Below are positions 24,201-36,019 of a stretch of DNA of 64,000 nucleotides, in pieces. Numbering within the stretch: the first letter of the stretch is position 1; every line of letters starts with the position of its first letter. This DNA comes from Apium graveolens (taxonomy: Eukaryota > Streptophyta > Magnoliopsida > Apiales > Apiaceae). The position numbers and the translations under genes are program-made. The stretch covers positions 289,032,423 to 289,096,422 of the forward strand of contig NC_133650.1 of the NCBI RefSeq assembly GCF_009905375.1. Reading direction: 5' to 3'. The notes under the pieces were generated by a model, which saw nothing but the letters and a program-made list of their open reading frames with translations, did no database searches and had not been told where the DNA came from.

Positions 24201-25881
24201 TCTTCGTATCCACAACATGAGCCAAGTACGCTTCACATCCTTGTCTCAACAATCTTCTTGCTTGCATCACTGAGAGAAACTTCCTATCTTGCCTCTGCCC
24301 TTGGTAACTGATCCTTCTATTATCTGAGGTGTACATAACAACTCTCTTTTTCTTCCTATATCGAGACAACCAATCCATACCTAAAATAACATCAAAGTCT
24401 CCCAACTCGAAGGGTATTAAGTCAACAGGGAATATATATCCTGAAATCTCTAGGGAACAACTAGGACAAAATTGCTTTACCGGTACTTTATCTTTATTAG
24501 CCACTTCTATAGTTAAAGGTCCATCTAAGTCTTCTAACATCAATTGCATTTTATTCACACAATTCATAGATATAAAAAATTTGGACGCTCCTGAGTCAAA
24601 CAAAACGTTAACAGGTACGGAATTTAAAGTAAGCGTACCTGCAACCCCATCAGAATCATGAACTGGAGACTTCTGGGTCATCTTAAAAGTCCTAGCTCTC
24701 GCAGTACTGGTTGCTGGTCCTTGGGACACACTCTTTCCAACATTACCTTGAGTCACTGACTTGTAATTCCTAGCTATGTGTCCCACTTTGCCGCAACTAA
24801 AACAAGTAACTCCTTGAATCTCAGACTTACACTCCGTGGAATAGTGACCTTTCTGTCCACACATAAAACAATTAATATTCTCGCGGCACTGTCCACTGTG
24901 CTTTTTCCCACACGTCTTACAATCAACCACTAGCTTACTCATCCTCGTCGGGGCAGAGTTAACTGATGTTGTACCGGGCTTAACTTGGGGAAAGTTCTGC
25001 CCTTTAAACTTTTTATTCTTATTCCTTCCAAACCAACGCTGAAACTTCCGACTCGCTATCCCTGATTCTGACTTTGCAGGTCCACTTTCAAATTTCCTCT
25101 TCTTTTCACCCTGCTCCTTTGCAGCTAACTTCTGATCACTCTCTATCACCAAGGCAGCCTGGACTACCGAAGTATATGTCTTGAGTTGTAAGGCTACAAC
25201 TCCACTCCTTATTTCTGGCTTCAACCCTTGTTGAAACCACTTCGCTCGTTGGGCTTCTGAACTCACATATTCCGGTGCTATACGGGCCAACTCCGTAAAC
25301 TTCGCTTCATATTGCGTGACACTCCTATTTCCTTGTTTTAGCTCTAAAAATTCCATCTCCATTTGACTTTGGAGACAGGCTGGAAAGTATTTTTCCAAAA
25401 ACAATTCTGTGAATCTGGCCCAGGGAACTGGACCTTCTCCTTTTAGGGCTCCCGTAGATTCCCACCAATAATTCGAATCATTCCTCAGAAAATAACTAGC
25501 ATAATCAGTCTTTAAATCCTCACTCACCTTAGTGAGCGCAAACACTTTTTCCATTTCCTTTAACCATATCCTGGCAGCAACAGGATCTACCTCTCCTTTA
25601 AACTTTGGGGGCTTCACTGCTTGAAAAGACTTAAAACTAACACCGTGATTTGCCCCTCTCATCTCATGCTGCTGTTGGATTTGTAGTTGCTGCTGTTGGA
25701 TTTGTTGTTGTTGTATGAGCTTCTGTTGCTGTTGTTGTTGCAATTGTTGCTGCTGTTGCTGGAATTGTTATTGCTGTTGGGCCAGCTGTACAGTCTGCTG
25801 ACACAACAAGTTCATCAAATCACTCATGGAAGGATCCCCAGCAGATCCGTTATTGGGCTGAGAATTTCTCTTTGGTGGCAT
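21295..25881 (-). pseudogene. Gypsy-2 gag-pol polyprotein, two premature stops
   Basis: One continuous frame of 1529 codons from an ATG at 25881 (MPPKRN) to 21295. It encodes a glutamine-rich N-terminus, retrotransposon gag domain, zinc knuckles, aspartic protease (DSGAS), reverse transcriptase (FIDD box), RNase H, integrase and a chromodomain-like tail ending KYPHLFS, all parallel to Gypsy-1. Two stops break it: TAA at 25768-25770 in the poly-Gln run, and TAG at about 22114-22116 in the integrase core between the second catalytic Asp and the Glu. The last cysteine of the second zinc knuckle is replaced by Tyr (GHIARNY). No frameshift is needed. Protein made from the internal ATG after the first stop would still lack a complete integrase. 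Confidence 0.92.
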
Positions 25882-26313
25882 CTCCTGAAACATAATAGTC
25901 ATATATAAGAAAATGGATTGCTCCAGCAGTTTATATTCATGCATCAGGAGAGCGTTACCACTAAGACAATATTCTCATCCCCCATTATAATTGGATCCGT
26001 CCTGAGTGAATGATTATAATCTAAAAATGCCAGCAACAGAATAAATAATAATAATAACAACAATAATAGCAACGCACAATATATAAAAACTGAACAATAA
26101 GATAAAGCAGCTGAACTACAGTAACCAACAGAATCCAACTAGTACAACTGAAAATCCAAATACAAAGAACCATCTGAATACACACCAAAATTGGCTGTCA
26201 TAACAGCCTCGCCTACTACAACCTATCACAATATAATGTACATATATAAAGTAAACAACTGCAGAACTCCTAGAAGTCACTCTGAGCTCTGCATCCCTCT
26301 ACTGCAGCTCTGT
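25882..26313. other. Gypsy-2 untranslated segment between upstream ORF and gag
   Basis: About 430 bases with an AT-rich trinucleotide-like run (ATAATAATAACAACAATAATAG at 26042) and no coding content I can support. Confidence 0.6.
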
Positions 26314-26901
26314 CTAGCCACTACCACTGCCACCAATGGAACCTAGCTCCAACACTAGCCAGTTCACTAGGTCCTGATACTGCACCACTCTAAACTCAGA
26401 GCTAATGAAACGGTCAACAGATCTAGCCCTCTCTACAGCCATCTGGGTCATTGCTCTCACACGGGCTCGCACCTCAGGAGAAGGGGCAGCAATACCCTGA
26501 AATGGTGCAATAGGTACCTGGTCCAACTGGGCAGCAAACTCTGGACTCTGATCTCTGATAAAGGAAGTATTCACCACCCTATGGACATGATAAGGGATCG
26601 GTGAAGAAGTACCACTAGGGGCCACAGGAGGTATCGGAGGTCTCATCATCGATGAACTGGGACCGTAGCCGGGAGGGAAATCCCTGACAGCAGACACAGA
26701 CCTACGTATCCAACGGGGACGAGGACCAGATCCAGGGATGTCTCGAGGCATAAAAGAAGGGACTGGTGGAGGAGGCATAGGGGTCTCCTCGGTAACAGCA
26801 TCAAGGGGTTTCTCCCAATCTGAGTTATCCGAATCAGAAGCCCGAGATAGAGAACTTGAAATCGCAATAGGCCACTGCCAACATAATAAATATACAGGCA
26901 A
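26314..26901 (-). CDS. Proline-rich ORF upstream of gag in Gypsy-2
   Basis: A 195-codon frame sits in the same position as the upstream ORF of Gypsy-1, between primer site and gag. The first 20 residues are hydrophobic but the true start is uncertain. A Ser/Asp segment follows (SRASDSDNSDWEKPL), then a proline-rich stretch (ETPMPPPPVPSF, MRPPIPPVAPSG), then a helical Arg/Ala-rich region (SPEVRARVRAMTQMAVERA) and a hydrophobic end (YQDLVNWLVLELGSI) before a Gly-Ser tail. Order (proline-rich, then helical, then a short WxxxxxE segment) parallels Gypsy-1 although residue identity is low. I do not recognise a family and infer only that it is a lineage-specific accessory protein. Confidence 0.5.
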   Translation of the reverse strand: MPVYLLCWQWPIAISSSLSRASDSDNSDWEKPLDAVTEETPMPPPPVPSFMPRDIPGSGPRPRWIRRSVSAVRDFPPGYGPSSSMMRPPIPPVAPSGTSSPIPYHVHRVVNTSFIRDQSPEFAAQLDQVPIAPFQGIAAPSPEVRARVRAMTQMAVERARSVDRFISSEFRVVQYQDLVNWLVLELGSIGGSGSG

Positions 26902-27083
26902 GACACAACCAGGTCAAGGCAATTCTATCAAAACATTTAATAGATGCCAGGGTAACGCCGTCGCAACCCTCGACTGACTCTAAAGGTTTGCTCCTCTATA
27001 TGAGTTGCTGACTCACACTTAAAGACTCACGTTATCACCTACTCGACACGATCCCTAACCTGAATCAGGGACTTGAACCTGTA
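26902..27083. other. Gypsy-2 leader between primer site and upstream ORF
   Basis: Short noncoding leader; a stop-rich stretch with no visible motif. Confidence 0.5.
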
Positions 27084-27095
27084 GCTCTGATACCA
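27084..27095 (-). promoter_or_regulatory. Gypsy-2 primer-binding site (initiator tRNA-Met type)
   Basis: TGGTATCAGAGC on the minus strand, two bases from the 5' LTR. The following bases (TACAGGT) are identical to those next to the Gypsy-1 primer site. Confidence 0.88.
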
Positions 27096-27097
27096 AC

Positions 27098-30038
27098 TGT
27101 GACGGCCTCAACCCCGGGGTCAGGAGTTGACTTCACTAAACACAATTACCAAAAAAATATAAACAACAGAATTTTTATTAAAATATACTAACTTGACCCC
27201 GAACCAAGATCCGATCCAGGCTCAAGTATAATTCAGATTCTCATTATTACAAACTCTTTATTCACTATCTATGACACACTAACTTTATTCAGCAACTCTT
27301 CAGACCTCATGGTCTGATACAAACTACCTCAGAGGAGCCAGGTCCAGTAGGGGCGGGAACACGGGTCGGTCTGACTGATCTTCTAGGCATCTGCGAAATA
27401 TACATAACAGTTTACAAGGGTGAGCATAATCGCTCAGTAGTACCAAATATGAATAACAGATTAAAACAGTAATGTAACAATAATGGGAACAGAGCTGTAA
27501 TCATGATATCAACATTTCATAATGATAATCAAAGTAACTGGATATCACTAATTAGCATGCTTTATGAAAACAACATTGTAGTGTGTTGCATAATACCAGA
27601 GTCCAATTTTAGCATGCTAACTATTTTCTAAAACCGCTGTATCAATCAATCATGCTTTCATATAATTCACAAATCCCAATCAGATACATAGCGGATATGT
27701 GAAGACAGCTGATCAGGCTATCAACACCAGACGACTCTAACTGCCATCCCATTTACCTGTTCCGGAACTCAGAGACTAGCTAGGTCTCTGACCTGCTGGA
27801 CTAATCGGTTTTATAATGCGCGCAACCGAATTAGCCTCTTACGCCACCTCAATAGACCTACTCTAGCCCCAATGTATCCCATATCTGACCGTTTTATCCA
27901 GTTTTCAAAACACTTGTACCTATCTCATTTTCAAAATCATTTATTTAGCCAGCACACATATAAAATCCGTTTTGCAAATCATTCCATTTGAGACAGGTAC
28001 CTTTCGAAGTTACTTTTCCCCAAAACAATTCGAAAGCAGTGAATTATAACGACAGGAGATACGTAACTTAAAACGTTTTTGTTCTATTACGAGAATAAAA
28101 CATTTAGCTATTCATATGCACTGAACCATAAAAGAATGGTCAGGGGTACTTGCCTTGCAACGCTTTACAACCCTAATAGCTTTCACGCTGACTTTGATCC
28201 TGGAACAACTCGACTGGGATCTACAATTACAAAATACCCTAATTAGTTATACCGACATGCTTGATATCCTCAAATCCTAATAACCCAAATCTAACAACCC
28301 GACTCGTATCATTATTATACACATAATCATGTAATCACATCTCTCGAGCATAAATAGGGATAACACGTAGAACATAATTATGCACGATTACAAATATATT
28401 TTTAGAAAATTTTGGCAGCAACTTCTTTATTTATAAGACTACCCGTCGATTATAATCGACGTCAACAGTTCTCAACAATCCACAATATTATTCTGTACAA
28501 CCCAACACCAACAAAAATTAATTATTTAAATCCAAACATATTTTACATAATTATTTTATTTTATTTATTTATAGAATTTAGGACTCAGAATATCGTCATC
28601 ACCGTCCACCGTTGACTCACCGAAGTTCATCGTCAACGGCGGCACAATTTATTGGCGCCCGATATAATACGGGTTCCCAAATAAATCATACCGATTAATA
28701 TTATTTTCTCGCCACGAAATTCTTTTATTTCACAAATGATACTCATTTATTTTCCTGCAGAAAATTAAGTAAATAAAAAGAATCAAAATCAATTCACCAT
28801 AATAAATCTGCTACACGAACAGGCCCAACATAGGCCCAAACAAAATAATCCAAAATCCAACTGCCAAAAACAAGCTCACAGAACAAGCCCAACAGTAGAG
28901 CCCAACTGCAAGCCCAATAACCAGCCCAACCAAACACACAACCGCATCACTGGACAGGTGACACACGCGCCACCGCGCCACACACACACACACGCACACA
29001 CACATACACACACACACATACACACAGGGCACACACGTATATATATATATATATATGTATACCAACTGTATAAATCAAAGCCAAGCCAACCAGAAAACAG
29101 GGGCGGCTCACCGGAGAGATCACCGGAAAACAGAGAAATGGAGAAACGAAGCCCAGGGAGGCAAAGTAAAAGGAAGAAGATGAAAGTCGAAGAATGGAGC
29201 CGAGCAAAAGCAAGAAACAATCGAGAAAGAAAACAGAGAATCGAGAGAGTTCAAGAAAGCCGAATGACCAAAGGGAATAAACCAAGGAAATAACAGGGCA
29301 GCCACACATGTCCTGTTAAAACAGGATACGTGTTGGTTTATTAATAAACTGAATTTCTGAATCCCCGGAACCCAATTTATATCCCGACATATGTATTTTT
29401 AACGAACTAAGTAGTATTAAAAATGCATTGAAATAAATTCCAACTAATCCAAAAAGATCCGAAATATTCCGAACTAATTAAAATATAATTTTCAAAGTTT
29501 TAAAAGCAATTCCGAAAGCGCACTTTATACCCGCTCTCTAACAAACAACGAAACGACACGCGGGTGAAACGATTCCCGAAAATTCCCAAAATAATTTTAA
29601 AATTCTCAGAATAATATGAAATTAATAAAATATAAATTTCATAATTTTTAAAGATTCCCATAATTAAATATGGATTTTAACATTTTAGCACACTCAGAAA
29701 ATCATTTAAAAATGAATAATTAACAAAATATTGATTTCTCAATTTTATAAAGTCCTAAAAATAATTATTGAAATTATAAAATTAGAAAACCAATTTTAAA
29801 GACAACCCAAATCTTTATGGAATTAAAATTACAATAAAATCACTTTTACAAGCAAAATAAAATCATGTAACTCACTAATAAATCACACAATTCAATTCCA
29901 CATATCAACAAATTATAATTAATTAAATAACAATAAATAACCGCTGCCAAAATCAATACACATCTTTTATTTATTTACTTAAACTTTTATTACACTTCCA
30001 AATATTAAAAATAAAATAAAAATACACGAGTCATTATA
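27098..30038 (-). repeat. Gypsy-2 5' LTR (right copy)
   Basis: Starts TGTGACGGCCTCAACCCC and ends ACACGAGTCATTATA. Aligned with the left copy end to end with only small differences. Includes the compound CA/TA microsatellite (28979-29056). Followed by TCAAG, the second target-site copy, and then by Copia-3. Confidence 0.93.
28979..29056. repeat. (CA)n-(TA)n compound microsatellite in the Gypsy-2 right LTR
   Basis: Same structure as 20190-20272, with a slightly longer CA part and a clearly shorter TA part. Confidence 0.9.
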
Positions 30039-30043
30039 TCAAG
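30039..30043. repeat. Right target-site duplication of Gypsy-2
   Basis: TCAAG, identical to 18305-18309; both copies are part of the Copia-3 primer site. Confidence 0.9.
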
Positions 30044-30071
30044 AGCCTAGGTTCTCAGGCGAGTGAGAGCG

Positions 30072-33000
30072 ATGGCAGAAGACGGGAAGGTAAAGATCGA
30101 CAAATTTGATGGCAAAGATTATGGGTTTTGGAGGATGCAAATTGAAGATTATTTGTATCAGAAAAAACTACATGAACCGCTGAAAGAGAAGAAACCAACT
30201 TCAATGAAGGAGGAAGACTGGAAGCTATTGGACAGGCAGGCTCTGGGAGTTGTCAGGTTAACTTTGGCGAAGAACGTTGCTTACAATATCGTCAAGTAAA
30301 TGACAACTTATGGTTTGATCAAGGCTTTGTCAAACATGTATGAGAAACCGTCTGCTTTAAAAAAGGTTTATTTGATTCGCTTGTTAGTTGCCATGAGATT
30401 GAATGAAGGAGATTTTATTGTTGATCATGTGAACGAGTTTAATTCTATCCTAGAAAGATTGACATTGGTGGATATTAAATTCGATGATGAAGTATAGGCC
30501 TTGTTATTGGCATCCTCATTACCAGACAGTTGTTGGGGATTTGTCACTACTATAAGTAATTCATCTGGGAGCGGTAAGATGACTTTTGATGGAGTTCGAG
30601 ATTCGATTCTTGGAGAAGATATTTGTAGGAGAAACTCAGGAGAGTCGTCAAGTTCCTTGTTAAGTGCTTAGAGTAGAGGCAGAAAGTTCGAAAAGGGGCA
30701 GAATAAGGGGCGTAGCAGATCGAAGTCACGGAAGATAGGACAATCCAAAGATCGCAAGGATATTGTTTGTTGGAATTGTCAGAAGAAGGATCACTTCAGG
30801 AATCAGTGCACGGCTCCCGCGGCTCCTAAAGAAAAGAGTAAAGAGGATAATTCAGCTAACTTAATTGAAGAAGTGGTGGATGACGATGTTTTGATTTGTT
30901 GTGTTGAATGTTCGGTTGAATCATGGGTTATGAATTCTGGTGCATCATTCCATGCTACCCCTTGTAAGGATTTAATGTTAAATTTCAGAGTTAGAAATTT
31001 TGGTAAATTTCGTCTTGCTGATGAAGAGACTTTGGATATTAAGGGCATGGGAGATATTAATCTCAGAACCTCTTTGGGAACTAGCTGGACATTGAATGAT
31101 GTAAGGTACATTCCTGGACTGAAGAAGATGTTTTTATATGTGGGTCAGTTAGATAAGGAAGGGTATCGAGTTACTTTCGGAGACGGACAGTGGAAGGTTA
31201 TAAACGGGAATCTAGTTATTGCTCGTGGAGAGAAAAAAAGGACTTTGTACGTTGCTGAACAATCTAGCTATGAAACAAATGTAGTTGCTGATGAGATTGA
31301 GTCTTTAACTTTGTGGCACCAAAGGCTTGGTCATATGAGTGAAAAAGGTATAGTTGTTAACTTTGAAGGGGAATATTCCATAGTTGAAGAATGTGGAAGT
31401 TGGATTTTATGAGCCATATGTTCCTAAAAAGCAGAAACGTGTTACTTTTGCAAAATCAGGGAGGACCCCCAAGGCTAATAAGTTAGAGCTAGTTCATACA
31501 GACGTATATGGTCCAACAACAGTTGCGTCGTTGGGTGGATCTCGCTACTATTTCACTTTCATTGATGATTCCACTAGAAAGGTATGGGTTTATTTTTTGA
31601 AGAATAAATCGGATGTGTTTGCTACTTTCAAGAAGTGGAAGACTGAAGTTGAAAATCAGACCAGTTTAAAGGTGAAGAGTTTGATGTCAGATAATGGAGG
31701 TGAATACAGTAGTGATGAGTTTAAAAGCTATTGCGCGGAATTTGGGATTAAAATGATTAAAACTATTCCAGAGATACCACAAAAGAATGGTATTGCAGAG
31801 CGCATGAATAGAACCTTGAATGAGAGGGCCAAGAGTATGAGATTACATGCAGGGTTCCTAAAGATGTTTTGGGCTGATGCAGTTAGCACAGCAGCGTATC
31901 TTATAAATAGAGGACCTTCAAGTCCTTTAGGGTTCAAGATTCCTGAAGAAGAGTGGCAAGAAAAAGAGGTAAATCTTTCACACTTGCGAGTTTTTGGTTG
32001 TGTTTCTTATATGCGTGTTAGAGATTCCAACATGGACAAGCTTGATCCGAAAGCAAAGAAATGTATCTTCTTTGGTTATGGCTCAGATGATATGGGTTAA
32101 CGATCTGGGATGAACTGACTAAGAAGGTTGCTAGAAGTAGAGATGTTACTTTTAATGAGAATGCAGTGTATAAGGATAAGCTTGTAGTCGGTTCTGAGTT
32201 TACAAAGGAATAACCTGAGAAAGAGAAGCGGTGCTTGAAAATATTACAGAAACAGATCTTGCAGGAAATAGTGGGAGTTCGGAGAATGTTGATGACAAGG
32301 TTCCAATAACTCCACATACTGAGGTAAAAAAATCTAGCAGAAGTGTGAGGCCACCACAAAGATATTCTTGTTCAGCATATTATATATTATTGACCGAGGA
32401 AGGGGAGCATTAGTGTTATTCAGAGGCAGCACAAGTGGATGATTCAGTTTAGTAGAAATCAGCCATGGATGAGGAGATGAGTTCTCTTGAGAAGAATGAG
32501 ACTTGGCCTTTAACAGAGTTACCAGCAGGATAGAAGGATTTACATAATAAGTGGGTGTTTAGGATCAAAGAAGAACATGATGGAAGCAAGAGATACAAGG
32601 TGAGGTTAGTAATCAAGGGTTATCAACAGAAAAAGGGTATTGACTATACCGATATATTTTCTCCCATTGTTAAGATTACTACAGTTAGAATTGTGTGAAG
32701 TATTGTGGCTGCAAAGGAGTTACATCTAGAGCAACTAGATGTTAAGATCGCGTTCTTACATGGTGATCTTGAGAAAGACATCTACATGGTTCATCCAGAG
32801 GGAGTTCAGGTAGCTGGGAAAGAAAACCTTGTTTGCAAGTTTATAAAAAGCTTGTATGGTTTAAAGCAAGCACCGATACAATGGTACTTGAAGTTTGACG
32901 GCTTTATGATGAAGAATGGGTATACGAGGAGTGATATGGATCATTGTTGTTACTTTAAACAGTTCGATTCATCTTATATCATATTGTTGTTGTATGTTGA

Positions 33001-33955
33001 TGACATGTTGATAGCATGATCGAACATGAGGGGAATCAACATGTTAAAGAGACAGGTGTAAGGGGAGTTTGAGATGAAGGATATGGGTGCAGCAAAATAG
33101 ATACTTGGTATGAGCATCATAAGAGATATAGCTGAAGGTACTTTAAAATTATTTCAAGAGAAGTATGTTGAGAAATTTTTACAGAAATTCAGTGTCCAGG
33201 ATGCGAAGATCAGAAGTACACCGTTGGATGGTCACTTTAATTTCACAAAGAAGCAATCACCTAAAACGGATGAAGACAAGAAAGATATTGCTAAAGTTCC
33301 TTATGCATCTGCAGTTGGCAGTTTAATGTATGCTATGGTGTGTACAAGGCCAGACATTGCTTATGCAGTGGGAGTTGTTAGCAGATTTATGTCTAATCTA
33401 GGAAGAGAGCATTGGGAAGCAGTCAAGTGGTTGTTACGCTACTTGAAAGGCACATCCAAGGTTGCACTATGTTTCAGTAAGAAAGATGTTATCTTGGAAG
33501 GGTTCTCTGATGCAGATTTGGGGGGATATTTGGATACAAGAAAAAGTACAACGGGTTATATTTTCACTTTGGGTAGCACCGCAGTTAGTTGGATATCTCG
33601 ACTTCAAAAGAGTGTTGCTCTTTCAACCACAGAAGCAGAATATATGGCTATCTCTGAAGCTAGCAAGGAGATGATTTGGTTGAAGAATTTTCTTGAGGAG
33701 TTGGGCAAGAAACAGGAGGACAGTGCTTTATATAACGACTGTCAGAGTGCTATTCATCTTGCGAAGAATCATGTGTTTCATGCTAGGACGAAACATATTC
33801 AGCTGAGATATTACTTTACAAGAGAGTTGATATGCAATGGTACTTTGTCCTTGAAGAAAATCCTTGATTCAAAGAATCCTGCAAATATGTTGACTAAGGT
33901 GGTTAAGAATGAAAAGTTGATGTTTTGCGTAGTTTCAAAAGGCCTTCAGAATTGA
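30072..33955 (+). pseudogene. Copia-3 gag-pol polyprotein, heavily mutated
   Basis: Remains of a single copia frame. Gag runs from 30072 with in-frame stops at 30297 and 30495; the CCHC knuckle (CWNCQKKDHFRNQC) is at about 30769-30810. The protease motif reads SWVMNSGAS, so the catalytic Asp is Asn. Pre-integrase LWHQRLGHM is near 31313. Integrase (HTDVYGPTT, then DNGGEYSSDEF and PQKNGIAERMNRTLNE) spans about 31470-32000. Reverse transcriptase, with an intact YVDD at about 32994-33005, covers 32540-33100 and has several stops. RNase H (SDADLGGYLDTRKSTTGY, then STTEAEYMA) lies at 33500-33700. At least ten stops or shifts are visible, so no functional product is possible. Confidence 0.92.
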
Positions 33956-34048
33956 TTGTTGAGAAGGCATTGCACTAGTTAGAGTTATTAATTGAAGAAT
34001 TGATTTTACTAGACTTACAAAAGTGAAGTGAAGATGTGACTAGACTCC

Positions 34049-34059
34049 AAGTGGGAGAT
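34049..34059 (+). promoter_or_regulatory. Copia-3 polypurine tract
   Basis: AAGTGGGAGAT directly before the 3' LTR; GGGAGAT next to TGTTGG is typical of plant copia elements. Confidence 0.8.
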
Positions 34060-34369
34060 TGTTGGGTTTGTGGAGTCTATTAATTAAACCCATGAAAATA
34101 GACTATTCAGATTCAGATTAGTTTATGGATTAGTTTATTTTTTAGATTTGGATTATAATTTTGATTTAGGCCTAATTTTTTCTCTTATAAATACTCATAT
34201 ATTTGTAAAATCATAACACAACAAATTGTGAGAGATCAATACAAAATTAGTGCGGCTTGTGGAGTAGGAATTTCTGAACCACGTAAATTTTTATCTCGAG
34301 TGATTGTCGTTTATTTTCTTATTCTTGTTTATTCGATTTGGGTTTTACTTTCGTTGTTGTATAACTTCA
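34060..34369 (+). repeat. Copia-3 3' LTR
   Basis: TGTTGGGTTTGTGG to GTTGTTGTATAACTTCA; matches 17995-18298. The terminal bases are changed relative to the left copy, so the exact end is uncertain by several bases. Confidence 0.82.
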
Positions 34370-35559
34370 TTCAGTGACCCTGTAATTGCTCTGCAAACTA
34401 TTAGAGTAAGGTAAAGCTTGAAGATAAGTGTTGATACTTCAGGTGAGGGGAAACTATCTTGCTTAGGGGGTAAATTTAATATTAAAAAAAAAAAAAAATT
34501 GGATCATTTATGTACTACATTTTTGTAATTACAAATGCGGAACTACCATATTATTTGATAGAGGGTACTTTCTGCAGACTTTTTGATCAAAGATTACAAG
34601 TACGATCACAACTTTCTATTGTCTATGCCAAACTCTACTTGGGTTGTTTGCTTCTATTCTGATAGATTTGATTTCTCGTTATGGGGTATCCAGTTTTTTT
34701 TTTTAGTATCTGTGTCTGCATCTTGGTAGCTGTTTGGGCTTTTCCCTAGTGCTTCGTCAATGTATGAATACTATCGAGGTTCTTGATAATTCCTTCTAAT
34801 AATCAGGAATCTCACCTCCCACATGTATAGAACCCGCAACCTGACATGAAGAGGGAAGGACGTTATCACTATCAGTACTCAGTAGGCACCCAAATCACTT
34901 CAAATTAAAATCTGAGTCATCTGACTGCAAACGGTAATAGCTATTTTTTTTCTCCAAAAAAAAAATCTCCTTTCATCTTTTGCACATTGTTGGGATCTAG
35001 TAGTTTGTTGTGCATTTCCTATATCTAGGCCAGGTATGTAACTATATATACCAACAGTTACAAATGTATAAAACGAAATGATATCTTCATGTGGAACAAG
35101 ATGCTTGAGAAAACCATTAAATCCTCATGCTTTCTGATTACAGAATGCTTTGTTGGAAGAAGGAAGTATTATTTTTATAAACTTATCTTGAATAATGGTC
35201 TATTGAAGTCTTTGTTGTGGCGAGGTATCTTATTAAATTTTTTATCGTATAAAATAGGTTTGATAAAGGGCTGACATTGAGGGCATCTAATGTTCAATTT
35301 GTGAACTTGATTGGAACCGAGATTGGGGCCGAGATGATTCATAGGGTTTCCAGCTATGAAAACAGTTTTATTAACCAGGGTGGAAATATGACTCTCCAAT
35401 GATGGAAAGGTTGCTCTGCTATGCCAACGAGAATGGATGTCACAGTCTAATTTAACTGTTTAAGCTTACTATGACATGAAGGCCGTGACTGCAGGCAGCC
35501 CCACAACTAGGTAAGTTTCTTGCCCTGAAGCCCTGAAGCAAATCAATGATTAATATAAA
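34370..35559. other. Noncoding flank between Copia-3 and a hAT MITE
   Basis: No supportable gene. Contains an A-run near 34484, T-runs near 34690 and 34945, and small ORFs without recognisable domains. Confidence 0.45.
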
Positions 35560-36011
35560 CAGTGCCGGACGCAGAAATCTTTTTTAGGGGGGTCTGAAAA
35601 TTTTTCGTGCCAAACTTTCATTCGTAACATCCGAAAAAATTTTCATGTCAAACTTTCATGCGCAAACTTTTTTATTTTACTTGAAAGTTTGAAAACCATT
35701 AATGAAAAATTATAAGGTTCGAAAAATAATTTGTAAATATCACCGGTTCACCATGATGCATCACGTGTTCTCCAAGATTTATATGGTTTGACTTATATAA
35801 AAATGTAAAAATTGAAGAGGTATATACAGCAAAACACAAATTTATAAAGAAAATGTAGGGGAATGGGTTCAATCCTTGGTTTTCATGGAGAACCACAACA
35901 ATAACAACCATTTAGGTTATAGTAGCAAATTAAATTAAAAATACAAAACTCAATGATATTTGGGAATTTAGGGGGAACCAGGGACCCCGGGACCCCCTAG
36001 ATCCGCCTCTG
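35560..36011. mobile_element. hAT-type MITE (452 bp)
   Basis: Terminal inverted repeats CAGTGCCGGACGCAG (left) and CAGAGGCGGATCTAG (from the right) begin with CAG, as in many plant hAT elements. They are flanked by AATATAAA (35552-35559) and AATATACA (36012-36019), an 8-bp duplication with one mismatch, which is the hAT size. G-rich runs (AGGGGGG; CCGGGACCCCC) sit just inside both ends. No transposase is encoded. Confidence 0.8.
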
Positions 36012-36019
36012 AATATACA

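Larger units (their letters stand above)
18310..30038 (-). mobile_element. Gypsy-2: Ty3/gypsy chromovirus (Tekay/Del-like) nested in Copia-3
   Basis: An 11.7 kb minus-strand element with LTRs of 2945 and 2941 bp, flanked by TCAAG at 18305-18309 and 30039-30043. Gag-pol is a single frame interrupted only by two stop codons. The primer site (27084-27095) and polypurine tract (21255-21273) are in the expected places. Its proteins are close relatives of those of Gypsy-1, but the LTRs are unrelated at sequence level apart from a similar start (TGTG-CG-CC-CAA-CCCGGGTCAG), so it represents a different family. LTR boundaries end in TATA instead of CA on the plus strand. Confidence 0.94.
17995..34369 (+). 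mobile_element. Copia-3: decayed Ty1/copia element (Tork/TNT1-like), split by Gypsy-2
   Basis: Two about 305-bp LTRs (17995-18298 and 34060-34369) bracket a plus-strand gag-pol with integrase before reverse transcriptase, the copia order. An 11.7 kb chromovirus (18310-30038) sits inside its primer-binding site. Without that insertion the element is about 4.6 kb, normal for copia. Its reading frame has at least ten stops or shifts, and its LTRs differ by numerous substitutions and small indels, so it is much older than Gypsy-2. The Gag N-terminus (KIDKFDGKDYGFWRMQIEDY) resembles the TNT1/Tork type; lineage assignment is by eye. No certain target duplication could be identified. Confidence 0.88.
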
